A stretch of 6,527 bases of DNA from Tannerellaceae bacterium. Its GTDB lineage: Bacteria; Bacteroidota; Bacteroidia; Bacteroidales; Tannerellaceae. Of this stretch, positions 1 to 6,360 are shown piece by piece (within the stretch, counting starts at the first letter, position 1; every line of letters starts with the position of its first letter). Location of the stretch: contig JAIRYL010000138.1 of NCBI GenBank assembly GCA_031267775.1, positions 1 to 6,527 on the forward strand, in the 5' to 3' direction. Below the pieces are notes generated by a model. That model did not search any database and was not told where the DNA came from. It saw only the letters and a program-made list of their open reading frames with translations. The position numbers and the translations under genes are program-made.

Positions 1-1176
1 AATCAGGTATTTGTAACCGATTCGGTAGAAGGAATCGTACCTGAATTTTTAACTTTATTACATGGCGTTTTGGATTCGCCCGATATTCCGCTTAACGTTT
101 CCCGTTCGTATTTACAAAGCGATCAGAATGTAAAGAAAATATCAAACCATATTACCAAGAAAGTAGCCGACCGGCTGGAAGAAATGTTTAAGAGCAACCG
201 CCTGCAGTTTGAAGAAAAATGGGACAGCCTTAAATTATTTATCCAGTATGGCATGCTGACAGACGAAAAGTTCTATGAACGCGCCGCGAAGTTTGCCCTT
301 TTTAAAGACGTGGACGGCACGTATTATACCTTTGACGAATACAAAACGCTGGTTAAAGAAAATCAAACGGATAAAGACGGTAATTTAATTTATCTGTATA
401 CAAATAGCGCCGAAGAACAATACAGCTATATCCATGCCGCTAAAGAGAAAGGATACAACGTTTTGATGATGGACGGACAATTAGACGTGCACGTTGTAGG
501 ACAATTGGAACAGAAATTTGAAAAAACGCAGTTTGTCCGGGTAGACAGCGATACAATCGATCATATTATCCGTAAATCGGATACCGATAAGGTAACGTTT
601 GAAGAAAGTCAAAAAAACGCCTTGCAGGAAGTATTTAAAAGCCAGGTGCCCAAGATTGAAAAAACCGAATTTTACGTTACCTTCGAAGCGTTGGGCGCCG
701 ACGCCAACCCCGTTATGCTTACGCACAGCGAATATATGAGGCGTATGCGGGAAATGTCGGCCATGCAACCGGGTATGTCGTTCTATGGAGAAATGCCCGA
801 CAGCTATAATTTAGTTCTTAATACGGAGCATGAGCTGGTTAAAAAAGTACTGGCAGACCAGGAGCTGGCTTGCGCTGATAAACTGGCGCCGATAGACGCT
901 GATATAAAAGGCTGGGAAGCAAGACAATCCGACCTGCAGGAAAAACAGAACAAGAAAAAAGAAGAAGAAATTACCGCCGAAGAAAAAGAAGATATGAACC
1001 AGACAGACAAGAAACTGGACGAACTGCGCGGGCAACGCGCCAACATTCTGTCGGAGTATGCTTCGGCAAACAACCTGGTTCACGAATTAATTGATTTGGC
1101 TTTACTAAGTAACGGTATGCTGAAGGGCGAACCTTTAAGCCGCTTTATTAAACGAAGTATTCAAATGATAGGTTAG
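1..1176 (+). CDS. htpG: Chaperone protein HtpG (Hsp90 family), 5'-truncated by the window edge
   Basis: This frame is open from base 1 to the TAG at 1174-1176 and encodes the last 391 residues of HtpG, the cytosolic ATP-dependent Hsp90-type chaperone that works as a homodimer on client proteins. The visible part starts inside the middle domain. The motif LDSPDIPLNVSR ends at visible residue 35 (Arg codon 103-105), which by family knowledge is the middle-domain arginine that contacts the ATP gamma-phosphate. The C-terminal dimerisation domain follows and ends in LALLSNGMLKGEPLSRFIKR. A very charged Lys/Glu-rich segment encoded at about 895-1060 is probably helical or coiled coil. The distance from the arginine to the C-terminus (356 residues) is about 68 longer than in E. 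coli HtpG, as in Bacteroidales homologues. About 300 N-terminal residues, including the ATPase domain, should lie upstream of the window. No terminator hairpin is visible after the stop, so transcription could run into rfbC. Confidence 0.95.
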   Translation, partial: NQVFVTDSVEGIVPEFLTLLHGVLDSPDIPLNVSRSYLQSDQNVKKISNHITKKVADRLEEMFKSNRLQFEEKWDSLKLFIQYGMLTDEKFYERAAKFALFKDVDGTYYTFDEYKTLVKENQTDKDGNLIYLYTNSAEEQYSYIHAAKEKGYNVLMMDGQLDVHVVGQLEQKFEKTQFVRVDSDTIDHIIRKSDTDKVTFEESQKNALQEVFKSQVPKIEKTEFYVTFEALGADANPVMLTHSEYMRRMREMSAMQPGMSFYGEMPDSYNLVLNTEHELVKKVLADQELACADKLAPIDADIKGWEARQSDLQEKQNKKKEEEITAEEKEDMNQTDKKLDELRGQRANILSEYASANNLVHELIDLALLSNGMLKGEPLSRFIKRSIQMIG

Positions 1177-1234
1177 TTTGCTGCTTACAGGCATTAAAAA
1201 CGGCTTATTTTACGCTTGAACTGGAAAGATGGAT

Positions 1235-1786
1235 ATGAACTTTATAGAAACAGCTATTCCCGGAGTATGGATTGTTGAACCTGCCGTATACAACGACTTG
1301 CGGGGATATTTTTTTGAAGTTTTCAAAAAAGCGGCATTCGAACGGCATATTGGCAAAGTTGATTTTATTCAGGATAACGAGTCGCGCTCCTCCAGGGGAG
1401 CGCTTCGCGGGTTACATTATCAGCTTAATCCTTTTTCGCAGGCAAAACTGGTACGGGTTATTCAAGGCGCCGTGCTGGATGTAGCCGTAGATATGCGCAG
1501 GGGTTCTCCCTCTTTTGGAAAGCATGTAGCCGTTGAACTTACGGCTGAAAACAAACGGCAACTTTTTATTCCGCAAGGTTTTGCTCATGGTTTCCATGTG
1601 CTGGAAAACGATACTGTTTTTACCTATAAAGTTGATAATCCCTATACGCCGTCGCACGAACGAAGCGTACGCTTTGACGCTTTCGGGATTGACTGGAAAA
1701 TAGTTTCTCCCGAAGCGTTAGTTATGTCCGAGAAAGACAAAAACGCTCCGCCGCTGCTACAGGCAGAATATAATTTTGAATTTTAA
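1235..1786 (+). CDS. rfbC: dTDP-4-dehydrorhamnose 3,5-epimerase
   Basis: RfbC (RmlC) is a cytosolic cupin-fold enzyme that epimerises C3 and C5 of dTDP-4-keto-6-deoxyglucose, the third step of dTDP-L-rhamnose synthesis. With the start at 1235 it is 183 residues, the normal family length. Seen in the sequence: the N-terminal pattern IPGVWIVEP followed by DLRGYFFEVF; RGLHYQ with the expected catalytic His at residue 61 (codon 1415-1417); QAKLVRVIQG; PQGFAHGF; FTYK with the expected catalytic Tyr at 131; and SEKD with the Asp (168) that partners the His. An in-frame ATG also exists at 1229, giving Met-Asp-Met. I prefer 1235 because the family begins Met-x-x-Ile-x-Thr and because a GGAAAG lies at 1223-1228, six bases before 1235 but directly abutting 1229. 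It is followed after 15 bp by rfbB, which uses the same pathway intermediate, so the two are surely one operon. Confidence 0.97.
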   Translation: MNFIETAIPGVWIVEPAVYNDLRGYFFEVFKKAAFERHIGKVDFIQDNESRSSRGALRGLHYQLNPFSQAKLVRVIQGAVLDVAVDMRRGSPSFGKHVAVELTAENKRQLFIPQGFAHGFHVLENDTVFTYKVDNPYTPSHERSVRFDAFGIDWKIVSPEALVMSEKDKNAPPLLQAEYNFEF

Positions 1787-1801
1787 ATAAACCGCATACT
1801 C

Positions 1802-2941
1802 ATGAAAACGTATTTGGTAACCGGCGCAGCCGGTTTTATTGGGGCTAATTTTATTAAATATATGCTGGCTACTTATCCGGATATAAAAATCATCGCGCTT
1901 GATTTGCTTACATACGCCGGTAATCTGAAGACCATTGAAAAGGATATAGATAACGACCGCTGTATATTTATAAAAGGAGATATCGGCGACCGTTCATTGC
2001 TTGATTCTCTTTTTTATAACTATTCTTTTGATTATGTGGTAAACTTTGCGGCTGAAAGCCATGTAGACCGGAGCATTGATAATCCTCAATTATTTTTGAT
2101 AACCAATATTCTCGGAACGCAAAATCTGCTGGATGCGGCTAAACAGGCATGGACGTCGGGAAAAGACGCCGCCGGATATCCAGTCTGGAAAGAAGGCGTT
2201 CGCTTCCATCAGGTTTCAACCGATGAAGTATATGGAAGCTTGGGCGCGGAAGGTTTCTTTACAGAATCTACCCCGCTGGATCCAAGAAGCCCGTACAGCG
2301 CTTCAAAAACAAGCGCCGACTTGTTTGTTAAAGCTTACTGCGAAACATACAAAATGCCGGTAACCATTACAAGGTGCTCCAATAATTACGGGCCTTATCA
2401 TTTTCCGGAAAAACTGATTCCTCTTATTATAAATAATATCCTGCAGGGTAAAGCCCTCCCGGTGTATGGCGATGGAACAAATGTCAGGGACTGGCTTTAT
2501 GTGGAAGATCATTGCAAAGCGATTGACGCCGTTATCCACAAGGGAAGAACAGGGGAAATTTATAATGTGGGCGGACATAACGAAAAACAGAATATCGAAA
2601 TTGTAAAGCTCGCCATACATACCATACGCCGTATCATGGATGAACAGCCGGCCTATCGCCAGGCGCTGAAAAAGAAGGAACGCGACGCCAGCGGAGAAAT
2701 AAAAACCGACTGGATTAACGAGGGGCTTATCTCTTTTGTGAAAGACCGCCTTGGACACGACCAGCGTTATGCCATTGATCCAACTAAAATAACGAACGAA
2801 CTGGGCTGGAAACCGGAAACCCGTTTTGAAGACGGTATAGTAAAAACCATTTACTGGTATTTAGACAACCCCTCCTGGGTAGACGATATCTTAACCGGCG
2901 ATTACATTCGTTATTACGAGCATACGTATCATAAACGATAA
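1802..2941 (+). CDS. rfbB: dTDP-glucose 4,6-dehydratase
   Basis: RfbB (RmlB) is an NAD+-dependent short-chain dehydrogenase/reductase of the extended type. It converts dTDP-glucose to dTDP-4-keto-6-deoxyglucose, the substrate of the RfbC encoded just upstream. The 379-residue protein has the Rossmann motif TGAAGFIG at residues 7-14, FAAESHVDRS at about 82-91, the catalytic Thr-Asp-Glu at 140-142 (VSTDEVYG), the active-site YSASK with Tyr165 and Lys169, and the substrate-binding stretch RCSNNYGPYHFPEKLIP at 191-207. The family's usual length is about 350-360. The extra residues sit mainly around 280-315 (charged, KKKERDASGEIKTDW), a form I associate with Bacteroidales homologues. All catalytic residues are present. 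The start ATG lies 15 bp after the rfbC stop with no clear Shine-Dalgarno sequence, which is normal for this phylum. The gene runs convergently into ppdK. Confidence 0.97.
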   Translation: MKTYLVTGAAGFIGANFIKYMLATYPDIKIIALDLLTYAGNLKTIEKDIDNDRCIFIKGDIGDRSLLDSLFYNYSFDYVVNFAAESHVDRSIDNPQLFLITNILGTQNLLDAAKQAWTSGKDAAGYPVWKEGVRFHQVSTDEVYGSLGAEGFFTESTPLDPRSPYSASKTSADLFVKAYCETYKMPVTITRCSNNYGPYHFPEKLIPLIINNILQGKALPVYGDGTNVRDWLYVEDHCKAIDAVIHKGRTGEIYNVGGHNEKQNIEIVKLAIHTIRRIMDEQPAYRQALKKKERDASGEIKTDWINEGLISFVKDRLGHDQRYAIDPTKITNELGWKPETRFEDGIVKTIYWYLDNPSWVDDILTGDYIRYYEHTYHKR

Positions 2942-2944
2942 ACC

Positions 2945-2988
2945 GGCTTTGACCGGGTGATTCGCTCCGAAAGCCATACCCCTTTTTT
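2945..2988 (+). terminator. Weak candidate terminator for rfbB
   Basis: Four bases after the rfbB stop, GGCTTT (2945-2950) can pair with AAAGCC (2970-2975). An inner CGGG/TCCG helix (2954-2957 with 2966-2969) is also possible, and six T residues follow at 2983-2988. The stem is imperfect and seven bases separate it from the T tract, so it would be inefficient. The stronger hairpin at 2996-3036 lies just downstream and may do most of the stopping. Confidence 0.35.
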
Positions 2989-2990
2989 AT

Positions 2991-3036
2991 AAAAAAAAAC
3001 TCCGTATTCTTTGGCTGGTAAAGAATACGGAGTTTT
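2991..3036 (-). terminator. Intrinsic terminator of ppdK, possibly also used by rfbB
   Basis: A perfect 17-bp inverted repeat has arms 2996-3012 and 3020-3036 around a 7-base loop (3013-3019), with core CTCCGTATTC/GAATACGGAG. Read on the - strand, the stem runs into nine consecutive U residues (bases 2999-2991), the classic form of a Rho-independent terminator, placed 67 bases after the ppdK stop. On the + strand only four U residues follow, and these are part of the stem. It is therefore probably bidirectional but stronger for ppdK than for rfbB. Confidence 0.9.
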
Positions 3037-3045
3037 GATATTGTT

Positions 3046-3092
3046 AGGAGGCGTCGGAAAATAAATGGATGATTTATTTCCCGACGCCTCCT
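3046..3092 (-). repeat. Long near-perfect inverted repeat in the ppdK 3' untranslated region
   Basis: Arms of 21 bases (3046-3066 and 3072-3092) flank a 5-base loop (3067-3071). The outer half is GC-rich (AGGAGGCGTCGG / CCGACGCCTCCT) and the inner half AT-rich. The arms differ at one position (A3058 opposite C3080). On the + strand this would be an A-C mismatch, but on the - strand it is a G-U wobble, so the fold is unbroken only in the ppdK transcript. It begins 10 bases after the ppdK stop and has no U tract, so it is not a standard intrinsic terminator. It may protect the mRNA 3' end, back up the terminator downstream, or be a dispersed palindromic repeat. Confidence 0.85.
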
Positions 3093-3102
3093 TAGCGGAG
3101 CG

Positions 3103-5823
3103 TTATTTTTCAATGGCAGCCTGGGCGGCGGCTACGCGGGCGACAGGCACCCGGAAGGGAGAACAGGAAACGTAATTCAACCCGACGCGATGGCAGAATT
3201 TAACCGACGACGGTTCGCCCCCGTGCTCGCCGCAAATACCGCATTTGAGGCTGGGACGCACTTCCCTGCCCTTTTCGGTAGCCATGCGAACCAATTGTCC
3301 TACGCCGCGCTGGTCTAATACCTGAAACGGGTCGAATTTAAGAATTTTCTTTTCCAGGTAGACGGGTAAAAAGGTGGCAATATCGTCGCGCGAATAGCCA
3401 AAGGTCATTTGCGTCAGGTCGTTTGTTCCAAAAGAGAAGAACTCGGCAGCCGAAGCAATCCGGTCGGCCGTTAATGCTGCGCGCGGAATTTCTATCATGG
3501 TTCCTACCTTATATTCAATAGCGTCGCCGGTTTCGTCAAAGAGCTGTTTTGCCGTGGCGCGTATAATTTTTTCCTGTTCAAGAAATTCATACAAAATACC
3601 TGTCAGCGGCACCATGATTTCCGGACAGGCGGTTACTCCTTCCTTCTTCAGTTCAAGGGCGGCGCCCAGGATGGCTCTTGTTTGCATCTCCGTAATTTCC
3701 GGGTAGGTATTTCCCAAGCGGCATCCGCGATGTCCAAGCATCGGATTATTTTCATGCAGCGCTTCCACGCGTTTACGAACCACGCCGGCGTCTACGTCCA
3801 TGGCCACGGCCAATTCCTGCTGCCCTTTGTCGTCGTGCGGTACAAACTCGTGCAGCGGAGGGTCAAGCAGGCGAACCGTCACCGGGCAACCGGCCATTGC
3901 CCTGAAAATACCTTTAAAATCTTCTTTCTGGTATGGCAGGAGCTTTTCCAGCGCTTTTCTGCGTTCGCCGGTATTTTCGGCCAGAATCATTTGACGCATG
4001 GCTTTAATCTTTTCGCCTTCAAAAAACATGTGCTCGGTACGGCAGAGGCCGATGCCTACGGCGCCAAATTTACGGGCTACCAGGGCGTCGTGCGGCGTGT
4101 CTGCGTTGGTACGGACAGTCATAACGGCATATTTGTCGGTAAGCGCCATCAATACTTCAAAATCGCCGCTTACTTCGGGTTCTTTCGTTGGTATCTTGCC
4201 TGCAAACACTTCGCCGGTAGAGCCGTTTATAGAGATAAAATCGCCTTCGCTAAATATGGCGCCGCCAATTTCCATGGTTCTTTTCTTATAGTCCACGCTA
4301 ACGCCTCCCGCGCCGGAAACGCAACATTTCCCCATCCCGCGGGCTACGACGGCCGCATGAGAAGTCATACCGCCCCGAGCCGTAAGAATCCCTTCGGCGG
4401 CGGCCATACCGGCCAGGTCTTCGGGAGAGGTTTCAATGCGTACCAGCACTGTTTTCTTGCCATCTTTATACCATTGAGCGGCGTCGTCGGCAAAAAACAC
4501 AATCTGTCCGGTGGCGGCGCCCGGCGAAGCAGGCAACCCTTTTACCAGCACGTTGGATTTCTTTAGCGCTTCGGGATCGAATACGGGATGAAGAAGCTCG
4601 TCCAGCTTAGCGGGTTCAATGCGCTCCAGGGCCGTTTTTTCGTCTATCATGCCCTGCCGCAGCAAGTCCATGGCAATCTTTACCATGGCCGCCCCCGTGC
4701 GTTTTCCGTTACGGGTTTGCAGAAACCACAGTTTGCCTTCCTGTACGGTAAATTCCATATCCTGCATGTCGCGATAATGATTTTCCAGCTTGGTTTGTAT
4801 GGCGTCCAGTTCGTTAAAAATTTCCGGCATGGCCTCCTCCATGGAGGCATAGTTTGCTATCCGGCAGGCCTCGGCCACGCCCGCCCTTTCGGCCCATACC
4901 TGCGATCCCGCCCGGGTAATCTGCTGAGGCGTGCGTATACCGGCTACCACGTCTTCGCCTTGCGCGTTGATAAGGTATTCGCCGTTAAACACATCTTCGC
5001 CGCTCCCTGCGTCGCGCGAGAAACAAACGCCCGTAGCCGACGAATTTCCCATGTTTCCAAATACCATCGCCTGCACGGTTACGGCCGTACCCCACTCGGC
5101 CGGGATACCTTCCATTTTGCGGTAAAGGATGGCGCGGTCGTTCATCCACGAATCAAATACGGCGCAGACAGCTCCCCAAAGCTGTTCCACGGCCGAGGCC
5201 GGAAAGTCTTTTCCGGTTTGTTTCTTTACGGCGGCCTTGAATTTGGTTACAAGCCCTTTCAGGTTGTCTACGCTCAATTCATTATCAAATTTCACCCCGT
5301 TTGCTTCCTTTACTTCTTCAATGATTTCTTCAAAAGGATCAATATCTTCCTTGTTTACCGGTTTCATGCCCAGTACCACGTCGCCATACATCTGCACAAA
5401 GCGCCGGTACGAGTCCCATGCAAACCGTTCGTTTCCCGTTTTCCGGGCAAGCCCTTCCACCACTTCGTCGTTCAATCCCAGGTTTAAAATCGTATCCATC
5501 ATACCGGGCATGGAAGCGCGCGCGCCCGAACGGACGGAAACAAGCAGGGGATTAACTACGTCGCCAAACGTGCTGTTCATCAGTTGTTCTACATTCTTTA
5601 CGGCCTTTCCCACTTCTTCGTCCAGCAGCGCTACCATTTTTTCCTTTCCCAACTCATAATATTCGGAACAAACCTCGGCAGTTATCGTAAACCCCGGTGG
5701 CACAGGCACGCCTATCAGATTCATTTCGGCCAGATTAGCTCCTTTTCCTCCCAGCAGATTCTTCATATCCGCTTTACCTTCGGCCTTACCGTTGCCAAAG
5801 GTGTAAACTCTTTTCTTTTCCAT
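3103..5823 (-). CDS. ppdK: Pyruvate, phosphate dikinase
   Basis: PPDK reversibly interconverts pyruvate + ATP + phosphate and phosphoenolpyruvate + AMP + diphosphate in the cytosol, and so works in glycolysis or gluconeogenesis. The 906-residue protein is full length (about 875-910 in the family) with the three expected parts. The N-terminal ATP-grasp-like nucleotide-binding domain covers about 1-370 (GGKGANLAEM, VSVRSGARASMPGMMDT, FLQTRNGKRTG). The swivelling phosphohistidine domain at about 425-540 has GGMTSHAAVVARGMGK, with the phosphorylated His at 489 (codon 4357-4359). The C-terminal PEP/pyruvate-binding TIM barrel at about 550-906 has GLCRTEHMFF, VRLLDPPLHEF, GTNDLTQMTFG and CGICGEHGG, with the likely acid/base Cys at 864. 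No key residue is missing. The Thr two residues before the His (487) is the position phosphorylated by PPDK regulatory proteins in plants and some bacteria; no regulator gene is visible here. The ATG at 5821-5823 fits the family N-terminus. The gene appears monocistronic, with its own promoter and terminator. Confidence 0.98.
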   Translation of the reverse strand: MEKKRVYTFGNGKAEGKADMKNLLGGKGANLAEMNLIGVPVPPGFTITAEVCSEYYELGKEKMVALLDEEVGKAVKNVEQLMNSTFGDVVNPLLVSVRSGARASMPGMMDTILNLGLNDEVVEGLARKTGNERFAWDSYRRFVQMYGDVVLGMKPVNKEDIDPFEEIIEEVKEANGVKFDNELSVDNLKGLVTKFKAAVKKQTGKDFPASAVEQLWGAVCAVFDSWMNDRAILYRKMEGIPAEWGTAVTVQAMVFGNMGNSSATGVCFSRDAGSGEDVFNGEYLINAQGEDVVAGIRTPQQITRAGSQVWAERAGVAEACRIANYASMEEAMPEIFNELDAIQTKLENHYRDMQDMEFTVQEGKLWFLQTRNGKRTGAAMVKIAMDLLRQGMIDEKTALERIEPAKLDELLHPVFDPEALKKSNVLVKGLPASPGAATGQIVFFADDAAQWYKDGKKTVLVRIETSPEDLAGMAAAEGILTARGGMTSHAAVVARGMGKCCVSGAGGVSVDYKKRTMEIGGAIFSEGDFISINGSTGEVFAGKIPTKEPEVSGDFEVLMALTDKYAVMTVRTNADTPHDALVARKFGAVGIGLCRTEHMFFEGEKIKAMRQMILAENTGERRKALEKLLPYQKEDFKGIFRAMAGCPVTVRLLDPPLHEFVPHDDKGQQELAVAMDVDAGVVRKRVEALHENNPMLGHRGCRLGNTYPEITEMQTRAILGAALELKKEGVTACPEIMVPLTGILYEFLEQEKIIRATAKQLFDETGDAIEYKVGTMIEIPRAALTADRIASAAEFFSFGTNDLTQMTFGYSRDDIATFLPVYLEKKILKFDPFQVLDQRGVGQLVRMATEKGREVRPSLKCGICGEHGGEPSSVKFCHRVGLNYVSCSPFRVPVARVAAAQAAIEK

Positions 5824-5909
5824 ACATTAGATTCTTTAATATTGTGTAAGTAATTATTGTGTCTGTCATTATTCCGTTCGTATTTGCCATACCGATAGCG
5901 CAATGCTTG

Positions 5910-5939
5910 CAAATGTAACAACTTTTTACACAGAGTAAA
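5910..5939 (-). promoter_or_regulatory. Candidate primary-sigma promoter of ppdK
   Basis: On the - strand, TACATTTG (bases 5917-5910) matches the Bacteroidota -7 consensus TAnnTTTG exactly. Eighteen bases upstream of it is TTTA (5939-5936), a three-of-four match to the -33 element TTTG. Transcription would start near 5905 and give a leader of about 80 bases before the ppdK ATG. The -7 match is strong; the -33 match and its spacing are slightly off. Confidence 0.6.
5914..5930. promoter_or_regulatory. Dyad TGTAA-N7-TTACA inside the ppdK promoter, possible operator
   Basis: A perfect 5+5 bp inverted repeat, TGTAA at 5914-5918 and TTACA at 5926-5930 with a 7-base spacer, lies between the -33 and -7 elements of the candidate ppdK promoter and overlaps the -7 hexamer. 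This is where a repressor would bind. The TGT...ACA form resembles sites of CRP/FNR-type regulators in general, but such short AT-rich dyads are common by chance. Confidence 0.3.
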
Positions 5940-6205
5940 GACCTGCGGTTCAATCTCAATAAGGAAAAATATCCTTAATCTGTTTTTCCAGCGAAATACA
6001 TCGCCTTAGCGAAGAAAAAAATGTGTGGCGGACAGCAAATCGCCTTCCCCCTCGCGCGCTTTGCGCCGGGAAAGCCAAAGAAGTTGAAAATGGAAAGTTG
6101 AAAACGGGAAAGCAGAAAAGCAGAAATTAGAATAGCTGTCTCCGCCTTGAAACAGGACGTCTCCCCCCCTCCGCTTTATACCTGTGCAATATAACAGGAA
6201 TCCAT
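5940..6205. other. Non-coding spacer between the ppdK promoter and the tRNA terminator
   Basis: I see no supportable gene here; the open frames are short and their peptides are low in complexity. It holds a small dyad, TAAGGA-N6-TCCTTA (5960-5977), about 20 bp upstream of the ppdK -33 element, a purine-rich repeated tract (separate entry), a run of seven C at 6163-6169, and a weak CCTGT/ACAGG hairpin (6181-6198). Confidence 0.6.
6081..6124. repeat. Purine-rich short direct repeats
   Basis: AAGTTGAAAA occurs twice with a 14-base period (6081-6090 and 6095-6104), followed by two tandem copies of the 8-mer AAAGCAGA (6109-6116 and 6117-6124). CGGGAAAGC also appears twice nearby (about 6067 and 6105). 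The tract has no start, stop or dyad that would give it a coding or hairpin role. It looks like low-complexity intergenic repeat material. Confidence 0.6.
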
Positions 6206-6236
6206 AAAAAAAACCCGCCGTTAATGCGGGCTTTTT
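6206..6236 (-). terminator. Intrinsic terminator of the tRNA-Arg gene
   Basis: Read on the - strand, AAAAAGCCCGC (6236-6226) pairs with GCGGGTTTTTT around a 7-base loop. Five G-C pairs, one G-U wobble and an A-U extension form the stem, and the run of eight U ends at 6206. It begins two bases after the tRNA 3' end. On the + strand the wobble becomes an A-C mismatch, so the hairpin is shaped for the tRNA transcript. Confidence 0.88.
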
Positions 6237-6237
6237 G

Positions 6238-6311
6238 TGATCGGGCTGGGATTCGAACCCAGGACCCACAGCTTAGAAGGCTGTTGCTCTATCCAACTGA
6301 GCTACCCGACC
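6238..6311 (-). tRNA. tRNA-Arg (anticodon UCU)
   Basis: The 74-base gene folds as a complete cloverleaf on the - strand. The acceptor is GGTCGGG with CCCGATC (one G-U pair), with discriminator A73. The D arm is GCTC...GAGC. The anticodon arm is ACAGC / loop CTTCTAA / GCTGT, which places TCT at positions 34-36. The variable loop is GGGTC and the T arm CTGGG-TTCGAAT-CCCAG. Anticodon UCU reads AGA and AGG arginine codons. The 3' CCA is not encoded (CA follows A73), so it must be added by CCA-adding enzyme. No other tRNA is adjacent, so it is a single-gene transcript with its own promoter and terminator. Confidence 0.97.
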
Positions 6312-6329
6312 GGCCTTAAAATTTCGACG

Positions 6330-6360
6330 CAAAGATAACTCTTTTATTTTTATACGCAAA
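6330..6360 (-). promoter_or_regulatory. Consensus Bacteroidota promoter for tRNA-Arg
   Basis: On the - strand, TTTG (6360-6357) is followed after exactly 19 bases by TATCTTTG (6337-6330), a full match to the Bacteroidota primary-sigma consensus TTTG-N19-TAnnTTTG. Predicted initiation near 6325 leaves a leader of roughly 14 bases before the mature tRNA 5' end at 6311, to be removed by RNase P. It is the best phylum marker among the regulatory sites here. Confidence 0.85.

Noticed and set aside
481..1083. Antisense open frames within htpG
   Set aside because: They are covered by the conserved HtpG reading frame. Two of them are mostly runs of Phe and Ser produced by the complement of the Lys/Glu-rich segment.
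1211..1218. TACGCTTG upstream of rfbC, resembling the -7 promoter element
   Set aside because: It matches seven of eight fixed and free positions but has no TTTG about 19 bases upstream, and would leave almost no leader before the rfbC start.
3682..5487. Two long + strand open frames (about 294 and 299 codons) antisense to ppdK, at 3682-4566 and 4588-5487
   Set aside because: They lie wholly inside a ppdK gene with all its catalytic motifs intact, and the peptides are rich in His, Phe, Arg and Tyr with no recognisable motif. They are mirror effects of ppdK codon bias.
6006..6269. A - strand frame of 87 codons
   Set aside because: Its start lies inside the tRNA-Arg gene, it passes through the terminator, and its peptide is low in complexity where it crosses the repeat tract.
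6238..6311. tRNA gene as the attachment site of an integrated element
   Set aside because: Element insertion would be expected at the tRNA 3' end (toward 6238), but that side carries an intact terminator and spacer DNA with no integrase gene or repeat of the tRNA end in the window.
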